DNA of 64,000 nt from Sphingomonas sp. S2-65 (GCF_021513175.1 NZ_CP090953.1:3468501-3532500), one strand, 5' to 3'. Counted from the stretch's first letter, positions 24,519 through 34,049 are shown. The notes: a model not told the origin generated them from the sequence alone. A program made the numbers and translations.

Positions 24519-24942
24519 GTTCTGCTTCTTTACCCTCTCCCGCATCGCGGGAGAGGGTTGGGTGAGGGGCGTCTTCTTCTTCTGGTTTTCGCCAGGTTCT
24601 CGCCTCGGCGGCTGCCTTGATGGTGAGCAACACGCCGTCGAGATTTTCGAGCACCTCGGTGTTCCAGAAGCGTAGGACTTGGTAGCCCTCGCTTTCCAAG
24701 AAGCGTGTGCGGATGGCATCGGTGGTTTCCGAATGCTGGCTTCCATCCAATTCTACGATCAGAGCCGATTCTTTGCAGAGGAAGTCGGCGATGTAGGTGC
24801 CGATCGAGGCTTGGAAGCGAAATTTGAAGTTGCCGAGCTGGCGATTGCGTAGATGGCGCCACAGCAAGCGTTCGGCGTCCGTTGCGTTCTTGCGCAGAGT
24901 TGCGGCGTGAGGGCTGGTCCGGCGGTGGATCGGATCTAGCAT
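24463..24942 (-). CDS. DUF559 (VSR-like PD-(D/E)XK) nuclease-fold protein
   Basis: This is a 159-residue protein of the DUF559 family, related to very-short-patch-repair endonucleases. The core reads LRKNATDAERLLWRHLRNRQL, then FRFQASIGTYIADFLCKESALIVELDGSQH and YQVLRFWNTEVLENLDGVL, containing the Asp and the E-x-D of the nuclease fold. The ATG at 24942 is preferred to the TTG at 24957. The domain ends near residue 115. The remaining tail (APHPTLSRDAGEGK and on) is read through the palindromic repeat and the antisense end of grpE, so the gene has no stop of its own before the repeat. Perfect 36-bp inverted copies of that repeat flank the coding core, which suggests a mobile or recently inserted unit. 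Function is unproven. Confidence 0.85.
   Translation of the reverse strand: MLDPIHRRTSPHAATLRKNATDAERLLWRHLRNRQLGNFKFRFQASIGTYIADFLCKESALIVELDGSQHSETTDAIRTRFLESEGYQVLRFWNTEVLENLDGVLLTIKAAAEARTWRKPEEEDAPHPTLSRDAGEGKEAELSPASSPRRPAQGAAAGP
24533..24568. repeat. Palindromic repeat type C, left copy at the DUF559 gene
   Basis: This 36-bp element starts CCCTCTCCCGCATCGCGGGA and ends GTTGGGTGAGGG. It is the exact reverse complement of 24967-25002. It lies 15 bases after the grpE stop and inside the 3' part of the DUF559 frame. Confidence 0.95.
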
Positions 24943-24966
24943 TTCGCGAAGGTACAAGAATAAGGG

Positions 24967-25002
24967 CCCTCACCCAACCCTCTCCCGCGATGCGGGAGAG
25001 GG
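24967..25002. repeat. Palindromic repeat type C, right copy at the DUF559 gene
   Basis: This 36-bp element starts CCCTCACCCAACCCTCTCCC and ends CGGGAGAGGG. It is the exact inverted copy of 24533-24568 and lies 25 bases upstream of the DUF559 start codon, just before glnD. Confidence 0.95.
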
Positions 25003-25056
25003 CTAAGAATAAGGGGAGGTGTGGCGTGCCGCGCATAACCTCTCTATCTCACGCGC

Positions 25057-27804
25057 ATGTCTGGCCGCTTTGACTCTGTCCCGAACCGCCGCGCGCTGAT
25101 CGAGCGGCGGGCCGTTGCCGAGCGGCTGGCCGCCATTCCCCAGGGCGAAGCCTCGGCGATGCGCAAGGCCGCGACTGCCGAGCTCAAGGCCGCGCTTGCC
25201 GGCGGTCGTGCCGAGATCGCGCGGCGGCTGGAGGAGCATCCTTCGCGCGGGCTGGAGGCGGCGGCGGCGGGGGCGTTCCTGATCGACCAGCTGCTGCGGT
25301 TGTTGTGGGACTTTGCAGTCGAACGGCTGCACCCCAATCCCAATCCTACCACCGCCCAGCGCATGACGCTGATCGCGGTGGGCGGCTATGGGCGCGGCGA
25401 GATGGCGCCGCATTCGGACATCGACATCGGCTTCCTCACGCCGGTGAAGGTCACCGGCTGGAGCGAGCAGGTGATCGAATCGATGCTCTATTCGCTGTGG
25501 GACCTGCAGCTGAAGGTGGGGCATTCGTCGCGCTCGCTCGACGACATGGTGCGCCAGGCCAAGGACGATGTGACGGTGCGCACCGCGCTGCTGGAGGCGC
25601 GCTATGTGTGGGGCGACACCGCCCTGTATGACGAGGCGGCGCGGCGCTTCAAGGCGGAGATACAGCACGACACCGCGCGCACCTTCATCGCCCAGAAGCT
25701 GGACGAGCGGAACGCGCGCCACCGCCGGATGGGCGACAGCCGCTATGTCGTCGAGCCCAACGTCAAGGAAGGCAAAGGCGGGCTGCGCGACCTCCACACG
25801 CTCTTCTGGATCGGCAAATATGCCTACAATGTCGGCGAGCCTTCCGAGCTGGTCGAAAAGGGGCTGCTGACCAAGCTGGAGTTCCGCCAGTTCCGTCGTG
25901 CCGAGAACTTCCTGTGGGCGGTGCGCTGCCACCTGCATGTGCTGACGAGGCGGGCGGAGGACCGGCTGACCTTCGACGTGCAGCGCGAGATCGCCGAGCG
26001 GATGCGCTTTGCCGACCGGCCGGGCAAGTCCAAGGTCGAGCGCTTCATGCAATTCTATTTCCTGCAGGCCAAGAAGGTCGGCGACCTGACCGGCGTGTTC
26101 CTGGCGCATCTGGACGAGAAGTTCGCCGCGCGGGGCAGCCGCTTCGGCCTGCCGACGATGCGCCGGCGGCCGCGCAAGCTGCATGGCTTCGTGCTGGACC
26201 GTGGACGGCTGGCGCTGCCCGGCGACGGGTTCTTCCAGGCGGATCCGACGCGGTTGATCGAGCTGTTCCAGCTGGCCGACCTGCACGGGCTGGAGGTGCA
26301 TCCGCTGGCGATGCGCGCCGCCGCCAGGGACGCCAAGCTGGTCGACGAGGTTCGCGGCGATGCGCGTGCCAACGCGCTGTTCCTCGACGTGCTGACCAGC
26401 CCACGCCACCCCGAGACGGTGCTGCGCTGGATGAACGAGGCCGGCGTCTTCGGCCGGTTCATGCCCGACTTCGGCAGGGTCGTCGCGCAGATGCAGTTCG
26501 ACATGTACCACCACTACACGGTGGACGAACACACGATCCGCGCCATCGGCCTGCTCAGCCGGATCGAGCGCGGCGCGCTGAGCGACGATCATCCGCTTGC
26601 CACCGCGCTGTTCCCGCGGATCGTGTCGCGGCGCGCGCTATATGTCGCGGTGCTGCTCCACGACATCGCCAAGGGGCGCCACGGCGATCACTCGATCCTG
26701 GGCGCGCAAGTGGCCGAGCGGCTGTGCCCGCGCCTGGGGCTGACTGCGGCGGAGACCGAGACGGTGGCATGGCTGGTGCGCTGGCATCTGCTGATGTCGG
26801 ACACGGCGTTCAAGCGCGACCTGAGCGACTTCAAGACGATCCTGGATTTCGCCGAGCGGGTGCAGAGTCCCGAACGGCTGCGCCTGCTGCTGGTGCTGAC
26901 CATCGTCGACATCCGCGCGGTGGGTCCCAACGTGTGGAACAGCTGGAAGCGCCAGCTGCTCACCAACCTGTACGATGCCGCCGAGGAAGTGCTCCAGCTC
27001 GGGCACAAGCAGAAGGGGCGGGGCGAGCGCATCGTCGCGAAGCAACAGGCCCTGGCCGAACTGCTGGGCTGGGAAGCGGAGCGCTTCGCCGCCTTCGCCG
27101 GTCGGCAGACCGATGCATATTGGATCGCCGAGCCGCTGGACGTGCTCGAGCGTAACGCGCGGCAAGTCGACGCGGCCGGCCTTTCGCAGCTGTCGATCGC
27201 GGCGCAGGTCTATCCCGAGCGCGGCGCCACGCTCGTCACGGTCTATGCCTCCGACCATCCGGGGCTGTTCTACCGCATCGCCGGGGCGATCCACCTGGCG
27301 GGGGGCAACATCATCGACGCGCGGATCCACACCACCCGCGACGGGATGGCGCTCGACAATTTCCTGATCCAGGATCCGCTGGGGCAGCCTTTCGACGAGG
27401 AAACCCGGCTCGCGCGGATCAAGACCGGCATCGCCGACGCGCTCGCCAACCGCGCCAAGCTGCAGGAGCGGCTGAAGGCGCGGCCGCTGCCCCGGCTGCG
27501 CGCCGACGCCTTCCACATCGAGCCCAATGTGCTGATCGACAACCACGCCTCCAACCGCTTCACCGTCATTGAAGTGAACGCGCGCGACCGGCCAGCGCTG
27601 CTGTTCCACCTCGCCCACGCGCTGTTCCAGTCGAAGGTGACGATCCATTCGGCGCATGTCGCGACCTATGGCGAGCGCGCGGTCGACACCTTCTATCTGA
27701 CCGATTTGATCGGTGATAAGATCGAGAGCGCGGGTCGGCTCAAGACGATCGAGCGGCGCCTGCTGGAAGCGGCTGCGGGGCAGGACATCGCCCAGGCCGC
27801 GTAA
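25057..27804 (+). CDS. glnD: Bifunctional PII uridylyltransferase/uridylyl-removing enzyme
   Basis: This is the 915-residue nitrogen sensor that uridylylates PII proteins when glutamine is low and removes UMP when it is high. The nucleotidyltransferase domain carries VGGYGRGEMAPHSDIDIGF (about 107-125). A helical linker follows with EPNVKEGKGGLRDLH, then the HD domain with LLHDIAKGRHGDHS (about 533) for deuridylylation. Two C-terminal ACT domains begin near 728 (VTVYASDHPGLFYRIAGA) and 840 (VIEVNARDRPALLFHLAHA) and bind glutamine. Length and domain order are standard. The gene starts 54 bases after the right-hand type C repeat, so its promoter must lie in or near that element. Confidence 0.97.
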   Translation: MSGRFDSVPNRRALIERRAVAERLAAIPQGEASAMRKAATAELKAALAGGRAEIARRLEEHPSRGLEAAAAGAFLIDQLLRLLWDFAVERLHPNPNPTTAQRMTLIAVGGYGRGEMAPHSDIDIGFLTPVKVTGWSEQVIESMLYSLWDLQLKVGHSSRSLDDMVRQAKDDVTVRTALLEARYVWGDTALYDEAARRFKAEIQHDTARTFIAQKLDERNARHRRMGDSRYVVEPNVKEGKGGLRDLHTLFWIGKYAYNVGEPSELVEKGLLTKLEFRQFRRAENFLWAVRCHLHVLTRRAEDRLTFDVQREIAERMRFADRPGKSKVERFMQFYFLQAKKVGDLTGVFLAHLDEKFAARGSRFGLPTMRRRPRKLHGFVLDRGRLALPGDGFFQADPTRLIELFQLADLHGLEVHPLAMRAAARDAKLVDEVRGDARANALFLDVLTSPRHPETVLRWMNEAGVFGRFMPDFGRVVAQMQFDMYHHYTVDEHTIRAIGLLSRIERGALSDDHPLATALFPRIVSRRALYVAVLLHDIAKGRHGDHSILGAQVAERLCPRLGLTAAETETVAWLVRWHLLMSDTAFKRDLSDFKTILDFAERVQSPERLRLLLVLTIVDIRAVGPNVWNSWKRQLLTNLYDAAEEVLQLGHKQKGRGERIVAKQQALAELLGWEAERFAAFAGRQTDAYWIAEPLDVLERNARQVDAAGLSQLSIAAQVYPERGATLVTVYASDHPGLFYRIAGAIHLAGGNIIDARIHTTRDGMALDNFLIQDPLGQPFDEETRLARIKTGIADALANRAKLQERLKARPLPRLRADAFHIEPNVLIDNHASNRFTVIEVNARDRPALLFHLAHALFQSKVTIHSAHVATYGERAVDTFYLTDLIGDKIESAGRLKTIERRLLEAAAGQDIAQAA

Positions 27805-27817
27805 ACGGAGGGATGGT

Positions 27818-28201
27818 ATGCCGGTGATCGGGTGGGGCGGTTTCTTCTTTCGCGCGCGGGACCCCGAAGAGCTGGGTGCCTGGTACCGCGACATGCTCGG
27901 CGTCGGGGCAGGTTGCGGCAAGGACGAGCAGGGCCAGTCGAGCGACTGGTTCTGGCACCCCGAGCCCGGACCGGTGATGTTCGCGCCGTTCAAGGCCGAC
28001 AGCGACTATTTCGCCGCGGACAAGGCATGCATGCTCAACTTTCGGGTGCGCGATCTCGACGGACTGCTGGAACAGCTGCACGCCGCCGGTGTCGCGGTGG
28101 TCACCAAGGCGGAATGGGATACGCCCGAGACGGGCCGCTTTGCGCGCATCCAAGATCCCGAGGGTAATCCGATCGAGCTTTGGGAACCGCCGCTGGAGTG
28201 A
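27818..28201 (+). CDS. VOC (glyoxalase/bleomycin-resistance fold) protein
   Basis: This is a 127-residue single-module vicinal-oxygen-chelate protein. The strand FFFRARDPEELGAWYRDMLGV and the final RIQDPEGNPIELWEP are the two repeats of the fold. The terminal Glu of IELWEP and a His in FWHPEPG are the likely metal ligands. Substrates of this family range from methylglyoxal adducts to antibiotics and cannot be predicted. The ATG at 27818 has GGAGGG directly upstream. It follows glnD by 13 bases and may be read with it. Confidence 0.85.
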   Translation: MPVIGWGGFFFRARDPEELGAWYRDMLGVGAGCGKDEQGQSSDWFWHPEPGPVMFAPFKADSDYFAADKACMLNFRVRDLDGLLEQLHAAGVAVVTKAEWDTPETGRFARIQDPEGNPIELWEPPLE

Positions 28202-28239
28202 CATCGCTTTCGAGAACGCCTGGGCTGACAGGACAACGC

Positions 28240-28707
28240 ATGGACGATCCGCTTTCCGCCTTTGCATTCCAGACCGGGACCTGGCGCGTCCGGCATCGAC
28301 GGCTCAGCCGCCGTCTTCTCGGCGACACGCACTGGATCGAGTTCGACGGAAGCTGCCGGGCGTATCCCCTGCTTGGCGGCGCGGGCAATGTCGACGACTT
28401 CGTCATCGACGATCCCGCCGGCTCCTATCGGGCAGCGACGTTCCGGCGCCGGGAGCCCGACGGCGACTGGTCGATATTCTGGGCCGACTCCCGCCGCGAG
28501 GGGCTCGATCCGCCGATGCGCGGCCGGTTCGAGGATGGAGTGGGCATGTTCCTGGGCGTCGCGATCGAGGGCCGGCGCGAAGTTCAGGTGCGTTTCCTCT
28601 GGTCGGAAATCAGCGCGACGCAAGCGCGGTGGGAGCAGGCCTTCTCGCTCGACGGCACGACATGGGAAGTGAACTGGATCATGCAGTTCGAACGCGTATG
28701 TGACTGA
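28240..28707 (+). CDS. Hypothetical protein, DUF1579-like beta-barrel
   Basis: This is a 155-residue cytosolic protein. It begins DDPLSAFAFQTGTWRVRHRRLS and continues with strands such as WIEFDGSCRAYPLLGGAGNVDDF, SYRAATFRRREPDGDWSIFW and EVQVRFLWSEI. The opening F-x-T-G-x-W and the closing DGTTWEVNWIMQFER are typical of proteins annotated as DUF1579 or similar lipocalin-like barrels. The ATG at 28240 is preferred to the frame start at 28180, which lies inside the VOC gene. It may be in one transcript with the VOC gene, 38 bases upstream. Function unknown. Confidence 0.65.
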   Translation: MDDPLSAFAFQTGTWRVRHRRLSRRLLGDTHWIEFDGSCRAYPLLGGAGNVDDFVIDDPAGSYRAATFRRREPDGDWSIFWADSRREGLDPPMRGRFEDGVGMFLGVAIEGRREVQVRFLWSEISATQARWEQAFSLDGTTWEVNWIMQFERVCD

Positions 28708-28818
28708 GGGGATCGCATCGAAACCGGGTCGAGCCGTTTCATCTGAACCGGCATCCTCATCTACGAAACGAAGATCGTTCAACGGCTTCTCACCGGAAGG
28801 TCCGACTCGTCGATCCTG

Positions 28819-29331
28819 TCAGTTCGCTCGATTATAGACGAGCTTATAGACAATCGGTGTAGAGAGCAGTGGACTGATGATGGTAGTCTCCTCCACCAAC
28901 TGCTGCCCAATGCTACGATACACTGTGGTCCGCTCGATGTCGTCCCCACGGAATGTTAGCGAAACGGCTTCACCATTCCCTTTTGCCGACACATCGAAAA
29001 CGAGCCCTTCCACGAGCTTCCACTTGATCGGCTCTCCGCCGATCCAGACGACGATAGGTGTTTTGTCATCGTATTTGATCGAGAATCGACTGCCTGAACT
29101 CGAGATTCTGAATCTAGTTGTAGCAATGGACTTGCGCAGCCTCATGCGAGCGAGAGGGCGCTTGGCGTTGGAAACGTCGGCAATAGCGCTCTCGATCGCT
29201 TGAAAGGCGTCGTCGCTATGTTTTTCGTCCCGGACATAGCTGCCTGAAACCACATCTTGCGCCGGGCTCGCTGAGCCTGAGCCAGAGATCAAGGCAGCTC
29301 CGATCGCCGCCGACAGAGTCCAATGACGCAT
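28819..29331 (-). CDS. Exported hypothetical protein
   Basis: This is a 170-residue protein with a signal peptide (MRHWTLSAAIGAALISGSGSA) followed by SPAQDVV. The mature part has a helical stretch (DDAFQAIESAIADVSNA), then strands such as TRFRISSSGSRFSIKYDD, VVWIGGEPIKWKLVEGLVF and ERTTVYRSIGQQLVEETTII. The ATG at 29331 has AGGAGAG upstream. Codon use appears less GC-biased than that of its neighbours. No family is recognised. The 28708-28818 gap beyond its stop shows nothing. Confidence 0.65.
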   Translation of the reverse strand: MRHWTLSAAIGAALISGSGSASPAQDVVSGSYVRDEKHSDDAFQAIESAIADVSNAKRPLARMRLRKSIATTRFRISSSGSRFSIKYDDKTPIVVWIGGEPIKWKLVEGLVFDVSAKGNGEAVSLTFRGDDIERTTVYRSIGQQLVEETTIISPLLSTPIVYKLVYNRAN

Positions 29332-29470
29332 CACGCTCTCCTCAGATTCCGCTGCTCGCCGTAATGGGTGTAGTGACGATCCCGCTTGCCGCAAAGGTGA
29401 GGTCTTGGTTGTCAAATCGAGGGAAACTCGAAAGCGGACCAGCCGCTCTCCACCAACCGCGGACGATCCC

Positions 29471-30340
29471 TCAGTGCTTCTGCCACACCCGGACATAGTC
29501 GACTTCCATGCGGGCCGGGAAGGCGGTGGGGTCGATGCCCTTCTGGCCACCCCAGCCGCCGATAGCGACATTGAGGATCAGGTATTGCGGCGCGGCGAAG
29601 GGCCAGGTTGCTGCGTCGGCCTTGCCGTCATTGTCGAAGCGCATGTGCGCGCGGCCGTCGATGCCGATCAGGATGCGCTCGGGCGTCCAGTCTAGCTGGT
29701 AGTTGTGGAAGGCGGTGCAGGCATCGGGCACGATGCGGTTGGACCCCTTCTGAGTGCCGATGCTGTGGTTATATGCCTTGGTGTGGATCGTGCCGTGGAC
29801 GCGTCCGGGATCCCAGCCGACATGCTCCATGATGTCGATCTCGCCCATCGCCGGCCAGCCGCTCTTGCCGTCCGAGGCGAGCATCCAGATCGCCGGCCAC
29901 ACGCCGCCGCCGCAGGCGAGCTTGGCGCGCACTTCGATGAAGCCATATTGCCAGTCGGCAACGCCGCGCGTGACCAGCTTGCCCGACGCATAATCCTGGC
30001 CGCCGAAATCCGGTTTGTCGGACAGCCGCTCGCGGCGTGCCTCGATGATGAGGCGGCCACCCTCGACGCGCGTGTTCTCGCGCCGGGCGTCGGCATAATA
30101 TTGCAGTTCGTCGTTGAACCAGCCCTGCTTGTTGAAGGCGGTGTCGTAGCGCCACTTGGCGGGATCGGGCAGGCCGGGACGGTCGAACTCGTCGGACCAA
30201 GCCTTGGTGTACCCCTGGGGCAGGACGAGCGGCTCGTCGGTGCCGGCGGTGATCGGCGGATTGTGCGTCGTCTGCGCAGCGGCGCCGGCCGGGAACAGCA
30301 CGGCGAGGGCCGCTGGCAGCAGCCCTCGCCAAAGCGTCAT
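29471..30340 (-). CDS. Glycoside hydrolase family 16 beta-glucanase
   Basis: This is a 289-residue exported enzyme likely to cut beta-1,3 or mixed-linkage glucans. A signal peptide ([17 protein letters not shown]) precedes the jelly-roll domain. The catalytic motif GEIDIMEH supplies the nucleophile Glu, the helper Asp and the acid/base Glu with the E-I-D-I-M-E spacing of laminarinase-type GH16. [16 protein letters not shown] at the N-terminus and [10 protein letters not shown] at the C-terminus are family hallmarks. Its ATG overlaps the infC stop by four bases (ATGA), so a secreted glucanase appears translationally coupled to a translation factor, which is unexpected. Confidence 0.92.
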   Translation of the reverse strand: MTLWRGLLPAALAVLFPAGAAAQTTHNPPITAGTDEPLVLPQGYTKAWSDEFDRPGLPDPAKWRYDTAFNKQGWFNDELQYYADARRENTRVEGGRLIIEARRERLSDKPDFGGQDYASGKLVTRGVADWQYGFIEVRAKLACGGGVWPAIWMLASDGKSGWPAMGEIDIMEHVGWDPGRVHGTIHTKAYNHSIGTQKGSNRIVPDACTAFHNYQLDWTPERILIGIDGRAHMRFDNDGKADAATWPFAAPQYLILNVAIGGWGGQKGIDPTAFPARMEVDYVRVWQKH

Positions 30341-30885
30341 TTGGGGGCGATGACCATCAGCATCTGACGGCCTTCCATGCGCGGATAGCTCTCGATCTTG
30401 GCGATCTCGACCGTGTCCTCCTGGACGCGCTTGAGCAGCGCCATGCCGAGCTGGCCGTGCGAAAGCTCGCGGCCGCGGAAGCGCAGGGTCACCTTGACCT
30501 TGTCGCCTTCGCCGATGAACTTGTGGATCGCCTTCATCTTCGTATCATAATCATGATCGTCGATGTTCGGACGCATCTTGATCTCCTTGATCTCCTGCGT
30601 CTTCTGCGACTTGCGGGCGATGTTCGCCTTCTTCTGGGCTTCGTACTTGAACTTGCCCACGTCGAGGAACTTCGCGACGGGCGGATCGGCGTTGGGCGAC
30701 ACTTCGACCAGGTCGAGACCGACCTCGCGCGCCTGCTCCATCGCCTCGCGCGTGTACATCACGCCGAGATTCTCGCCGTCCTGATCAATCACCCGGACCT
30801 TCGGGGACTGAATGAATTCGTTGAACCGAGGCCCATTCGTCGGCATCGGGGGCGCGTTCGGGCGCCGGGCCATGGGAGGACGTAT
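30337..30885 (-). CDS. infC: Translation initiation factor IF-3
   Basis: This factor prevents 70S association and proofreads start codons. The N-domain ([33 protein letters not shown]) and C-domain ([19 protein letters not shown], ending MLMVIAPK) are complete. The first ATG is at 30873 but has no ribosome site. A good AGGAG lies exactly eight bases before an in-frame ATA at 30885, giving a start [10 protein letters not shown]. coli infC uses AUU for self-control, so a rare AUA start is plausible; I use it here with the ATG as fallback (182 or 178 residues). The usual rpmI-rplT genes do not follow; GH16 does. Confidence 0.92.
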   Translation of the reverse strand: MRPPMARRPNAPPMPTNGPRFNEFIQSPKVRVIDQDGENLGVMYTREAMEQAREVGLDLVEVSPNADPPVAKFLDVGKFKYEAQKKANIARKSQKTQEIKEIKMRPNIDDHDYDTKMKAIHKFIGEGDKVKVTLRFRGRELSHGQLGMALLKRVQEDTVEIAKIESYPRMEGRQMLMVIAPK

Positions 30886-30997
30886 AAGACTTGCTCCTGA
30901 ATCGTTTAGCTTGCAGCCGCCAATATAGGCTTTCGCGGTAAGATTTGGAAGGCGCAGAGGTTCCGCGGCGTCATGAAATCGTGGCGCTGTGACATGA

Positions 30998-31321
30998 TTA
31001 CCGCCGCCCGGCCAAGATGACGACACAGCCGAGCACCGCCAGCGCGGCGCCGAGCAGGTCCCAGCGCGTCGGCGGCACGCGTTCCACCACGATCATCCAG
31101 CCCAGCGAGGCGAGGATGTAGATGCCGCCATAGGCCGCATAGGCGCGGCCCGCCGCGTCGGCGCTGCTGAGGGTGAGCAGCCAGGCGAACAGCGCGAGCG
31201 AGAGGCCGCCGGGGACCAGCCACCAGGGCGATCTGGCGAGGCGCAGTACCGACCAGACAGCGAAACAGCCGGCGATCTCCGCCAACGCGGCGGCGGCGTA
31301 GATCGCGAGTGTCGCCGGCAT
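30998..31321 (-). CDS. YnfA/UPF0060 family membrane protein
   Basis: This is a 107-residue inner-membrane protein with four hydrophobic helices, starting [17 protein letters not shown] and containing [16 protein letters not shown] and a final helix ending ILAGRR. These words are typical of YnfA (UPF0060), a family related to small multidrug transporters whose substrate is unsettled. It overlaps the Uma2 gene stop by one base. It may be cotranscribed with the downstream infC, since only about 112 bases lie between them. Confidence 0.9.
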   Translation of the reverse strand: MPATLAIYAAAALAEIAGCFAVWSVLRLARSPWWLVPGGLSLALFAWLLTLSSADAAGRAYAAYGGIYILASLGWMIVVERVPPTRWDLLGAALAVLGCVVILAGRR

Positions 31322-31890
31322 CAGTCCAGCGTGTCGAGACGGACGCAGACCTCTGGCAGCAGCAGCGCGGTTACCGAGTCGTGTGCCTCATATTCCTCGA
31401 CGTCGCTATAGACGCCGCCCTGTGGCGCGCGATGCACGCGGATCGTCTGGCGGACCGCATCGACGACCCAATATTCGCGGACGCCGTGCGCCGCGTAGAG
31501 CGGGGCTTTTACGTGAAGGTCGTAGGCAATCGAGCTGTCGGAGACTTCGATCAACAGCAACAGATCGGGCCCGCGCACCTGACGCGGCAGGATTCGCCGG
31601 CTCCAAATCGCCAAGTCGGGCTCGACCAGCGTGTCTAGGGAAAGCGTTACCGAGGCTTCGGCGTACAAGCGCGGGTCACCTGACAAGCGCGGGATGATGC
31701 CGTGCATGAGGCGTGACACCATGATCGAGTGCCAGTCCACCTTGGCAGCCGCCATGGGTATCACCTCTCCCTCGATCAACTCGATAGGCTCATTTTCCGC
31801 CAGCACGCCCGCGGCGGTGAGATCGTAGATCTCAGCCACCGTCAGGCGGGCGGGGAGCAGGCCTTTGCGCATGTTCTGGAACAGCGTCAT
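31321..31890 (-). CDS. Uma2 family (DUF820) restriction-endonuclease-fold protein
   Basis: This is a 189-residue protein of the Uma2/DUF820 family, a PD-(D/E)XK nuclease fold common in cyanobacteria and scattered elsewhere. It begins with [16 protein letters not shown] and [15 protein letters not shown]; the core has VEPDLAIW and [35 protein letters not shown], providing the Asp and Glu-x-x of the fold. The Lys expected in the active site is in HVKAP. Biological role is unknown. It lies 24 bases after thrS and overlaps ynfA, so it is in the thrS transcript. Confidence 0.88.
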   Translation of the reverse strand: MTLFQNMRKGLLPARLTVAEIYDLTAAGVLAENEPIELIEGEVIPMAAAKVDWHSIMVSRLMHGIIPRLSGDPRLYAEASVTLSLDTLVEPDLAIWSRRILPRQVRGPDLLLLIEVSDSSIAYDLHVKAPLYAAHGVREYWVVDAVRQTIRVHRAPQGGVYSDVEEYEAHDSVTALLLPEVCVRLDTLD

Positions 31891-31914
31891 GCCTGCTGAA
31901 CTACCATGCTGGCG

Positions 31915-33918
31915 TCAGTGCACCAAGTCGGGAGGCGTGGCCTCGGCCTTCAGCTTGGCGATCGCTTCGTCCAGCGTCAGCATCTGCTGGCCCTGGCTGC
32001 CGAGAACGCGGAGCGCGACGGTGCCTTCCTCGGCTTCGCGCTTGCCGACCACCAGCAGGTTGGGGACCTTGGCGACCGAGTGCTCGCGCACCTTGTAGTT
32101 GATCTTCTCGTTGCGCAGGTCGCTTTCGACGCGGATGCCCGCGGCGCGTAGCTTGGCGGCCACTTCCTGGGCATAGCCGTCGGCATCCGAGACGATCGTC
32201 GCCACCACCGCCTGAGTCGGGGCGAGCCACACCGGCAGCTTGCCGGCGAAATGCTCGACCAGAATGCCGATGAAGCGCTCGTACGAGCCGAAGATCGCCC
32301 GGTGGAGCATCACCGGGCGATGGCGCTCGCCATCCTCGCCGACATAGCTGGCGTCCAGGCGTTCGGGGAGGACGCGGTCCGACTGGATCGTGCCCACCTG
32401 CCAAGTGCGGCCGATCGCGTCGGTGAGGTGCCATTCGAGCTTGGGCGCATAGAAGGCGCCTTCGCCGGGAAGTTCCTCCCAGCCATATTCCTCGGTCGCA
32501 AGGCCGGCGCGGACGACGGCGTCGCGCAATTCGGTTTCGGCCTTGTCCCACATCTCGTCGGTGCCGAAGCGCTTGTCGGGGCGCAGCGCCAGCTTGATCG
32601 CGTAGGTGAAGCCGAAGTCGCGATAGATGCGGTCGGCGAGGCGGCAGAAGGCCTGCACTTCCTCGACGATCTGGTCCTCACGACAGAAGATATGGGCGTC
32701 GTCCTGGGTGAACTGGCGCACGCGCATCAGCCCGTGCAGCGCGCCGTGCGGCTCGTTGCGATGGCAGCAGCCATTCTCGTAGAGGCGCAGCGGCAAGTCG
32801 CGGTACGACTTGATCCCCTGGCGGAAGATCAGCACGTGCGCCGGGCAGTTCATCGGCTTGAGCGCCATCCACTGCGCGTCGTTCGAGACGATCGGGCCCT
32901 CATCCTCGACATTGGGGACTTCGTCGGGGATCACGAACATGTTCTCGCGATACTTGCCCCAATGGCCCGACTGCTCCCACTGGCGCGCGTCCATGACCTG
33001 CGGGGTCTTGACCTCCTGATAGCCGGCGGCGTCGATCGCGCGGCGCATATACGCCTCGAGCGCACGCCAGATCACGAAGCCGTTGGGGTGCCAGAACACC
33101 GAGCCATGCGCTTCGGCCTGCAAGTGGAACAGGTCCATTTCCTGGCCCAGCTTGCGGTGGTCGCGCTTGGCGGCTTCCTCGAGCCGGGTGAGATGCTCGG
33201 CGAGTTGCTTCTTGTTGAGCCAGCCCGTGCCGTAGATGCGCGACAGCATCGCGTTCTTCTGGTCGCCGCGCCAATAGGCACCCGAAACGCGGGTAAGCTT
33301 GAAGGCGTCCGGCGCGACCTTGCCGGTCGAGGCCAGATGCGGCCCGCGGCACATGTCGAGCCAGGCGTCCTCGCCCTTGCCGGCGCGGTATACGGTCAGT
33401 TCCTCGCCCTCGGGCAGTTCGGCCGCCCATTGCGCCTTGAAGGTCTCGCCTTCCTTTTCCCAGCGCGCGATCAGGTCGGCGCGGCTCCACACTTCGCGGA
33501 TCAGCGGCTCGTCGCGAGCAATGATGCGGCGCATCTCCTCCTCGATCGCCGGCAAGTCCTCCTCGGTGAAGGGGCGGTCCTTGGGCGCGAAGTCGTAGTA
33601 GAAGCCGTCGTCGGTCGACGGTCCAAAGGTGATCTGGGTGCCGGGGAACAGGTGCTGCACCGCTTCGGCGAGGATGTGCGCGTAATCGTGGCGGGCGAGC
33701 TCGAGCGCGTCCTTCTCGTCCTTCGACGTGACCAGCGCCAGCTGGGCGTCGCCTTCGAGCGGGCGCATGATGTCGCGCAGCTCGCCATCGACCCGCGCGG
33801 CGATCGCCGCCTTGGCCAGCCCCGGCCCGATCGCCGCGGCGATGTCCGCCGGGGTAGTCCCCGGGGCTACCTCGCGGACGGAACCGTCGGGCAGCGTGAT
33901 ACGGAACATCTCGGACAC
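31915..33918 (-). CDS. thrS: Threonyl-tRNA synthetase
   Basis: This is a 667-residue class II synthetase. Domains in order are TGS ([16 protein letters not shown], residues 4-60), the editing domain with [19 protein letters not shown] (His-x3-His, about 77), the catalytic core with [14 protein letters not shown] (zinc-binding Cys near 340) and [15 protein letters not shown] [13 protein letters not shown], and the C-terminal anticodon domain ending in [12 protein letters not shown]. The GTG at 33918 is kept; an ATG three codons later is an alternative. The start is preceded by a weak ribosome site. Uma2, ynfA, infC and GH16 follow on the same strand, giving a variant of the thrS-infC cluster. 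Confidence 0.96.
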   Translation of the reverse strand: MSEMFRITLPDGSVREVAPGTTPADIAAAIGPGLAKAAIAARVDGELRDIMRPLEGDAQLALVTSKDEKDALELARHDYAHILAEAVQHLFPGTQITFGPSTDDGFYYDFAPKDRPFTEEDLPAIEEEMRRIIARDEPLIREVWSRADLIARWEKEGETFKAQWAAELPEGEELTVYRAGKGEDAWLDMCRGPHLASTGKVAPDAFKLTRVSGAYWRGDQKNAMLSRIYGTGWLNKKQLAEHLTRLEEAAKRDHRKLGQEMDLFHLQAEAHGSVFWHPNGFVIWRALEAYMRRAIDAAGYQEVKTPQVMDARQWEQSGHWGKYRENMFVIPDEVPNVEDEGPIVSNDAQWMALKPMNCPAHVLIFRQGIKSYRDLPLRLYENGCCHRNEPHGALHGLMRVRQFTQDDAHIFCREDQIVEEVQAFCRLADRIYRDFGFTYAIKLALRPDKRFGTDEMWDKAETELRDAVVRAGLATEEYGWEELPGEGAFYAPKLEWHLTDAIGRTWQVGTIQSDRVLPERLDASYVGEDGERHRPVMLHRAIFGSYERFIGILVEHFAGKLPVWLAPTQAVVATIVSDADGYAQEVAAKLRAAGIRVESDLRNEKINYKVREHSVAKVPNLLVVGKREAEEGTVALRVLGSQGQQMLTLDEAIAKLKAEATPPDLVH

Positions 33919-34049
33919 GGGGACACTCGCTTTATGAAAGGTATAGGCGCGGGCTTATGCCCGCGCGGGTGCGATATAGGCAAGCGCCCGCGAAAGTGCA
34001 GCCGCTGGAGGGTTTCTGACCCGCGCCGCGCCGATGCGCGCGAACCGGC

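Noticed and set aside
24533..25002. Classical insertion sequence
   Set aside because: There is no transposase, and no target-site duplication is evident outside the repeats.
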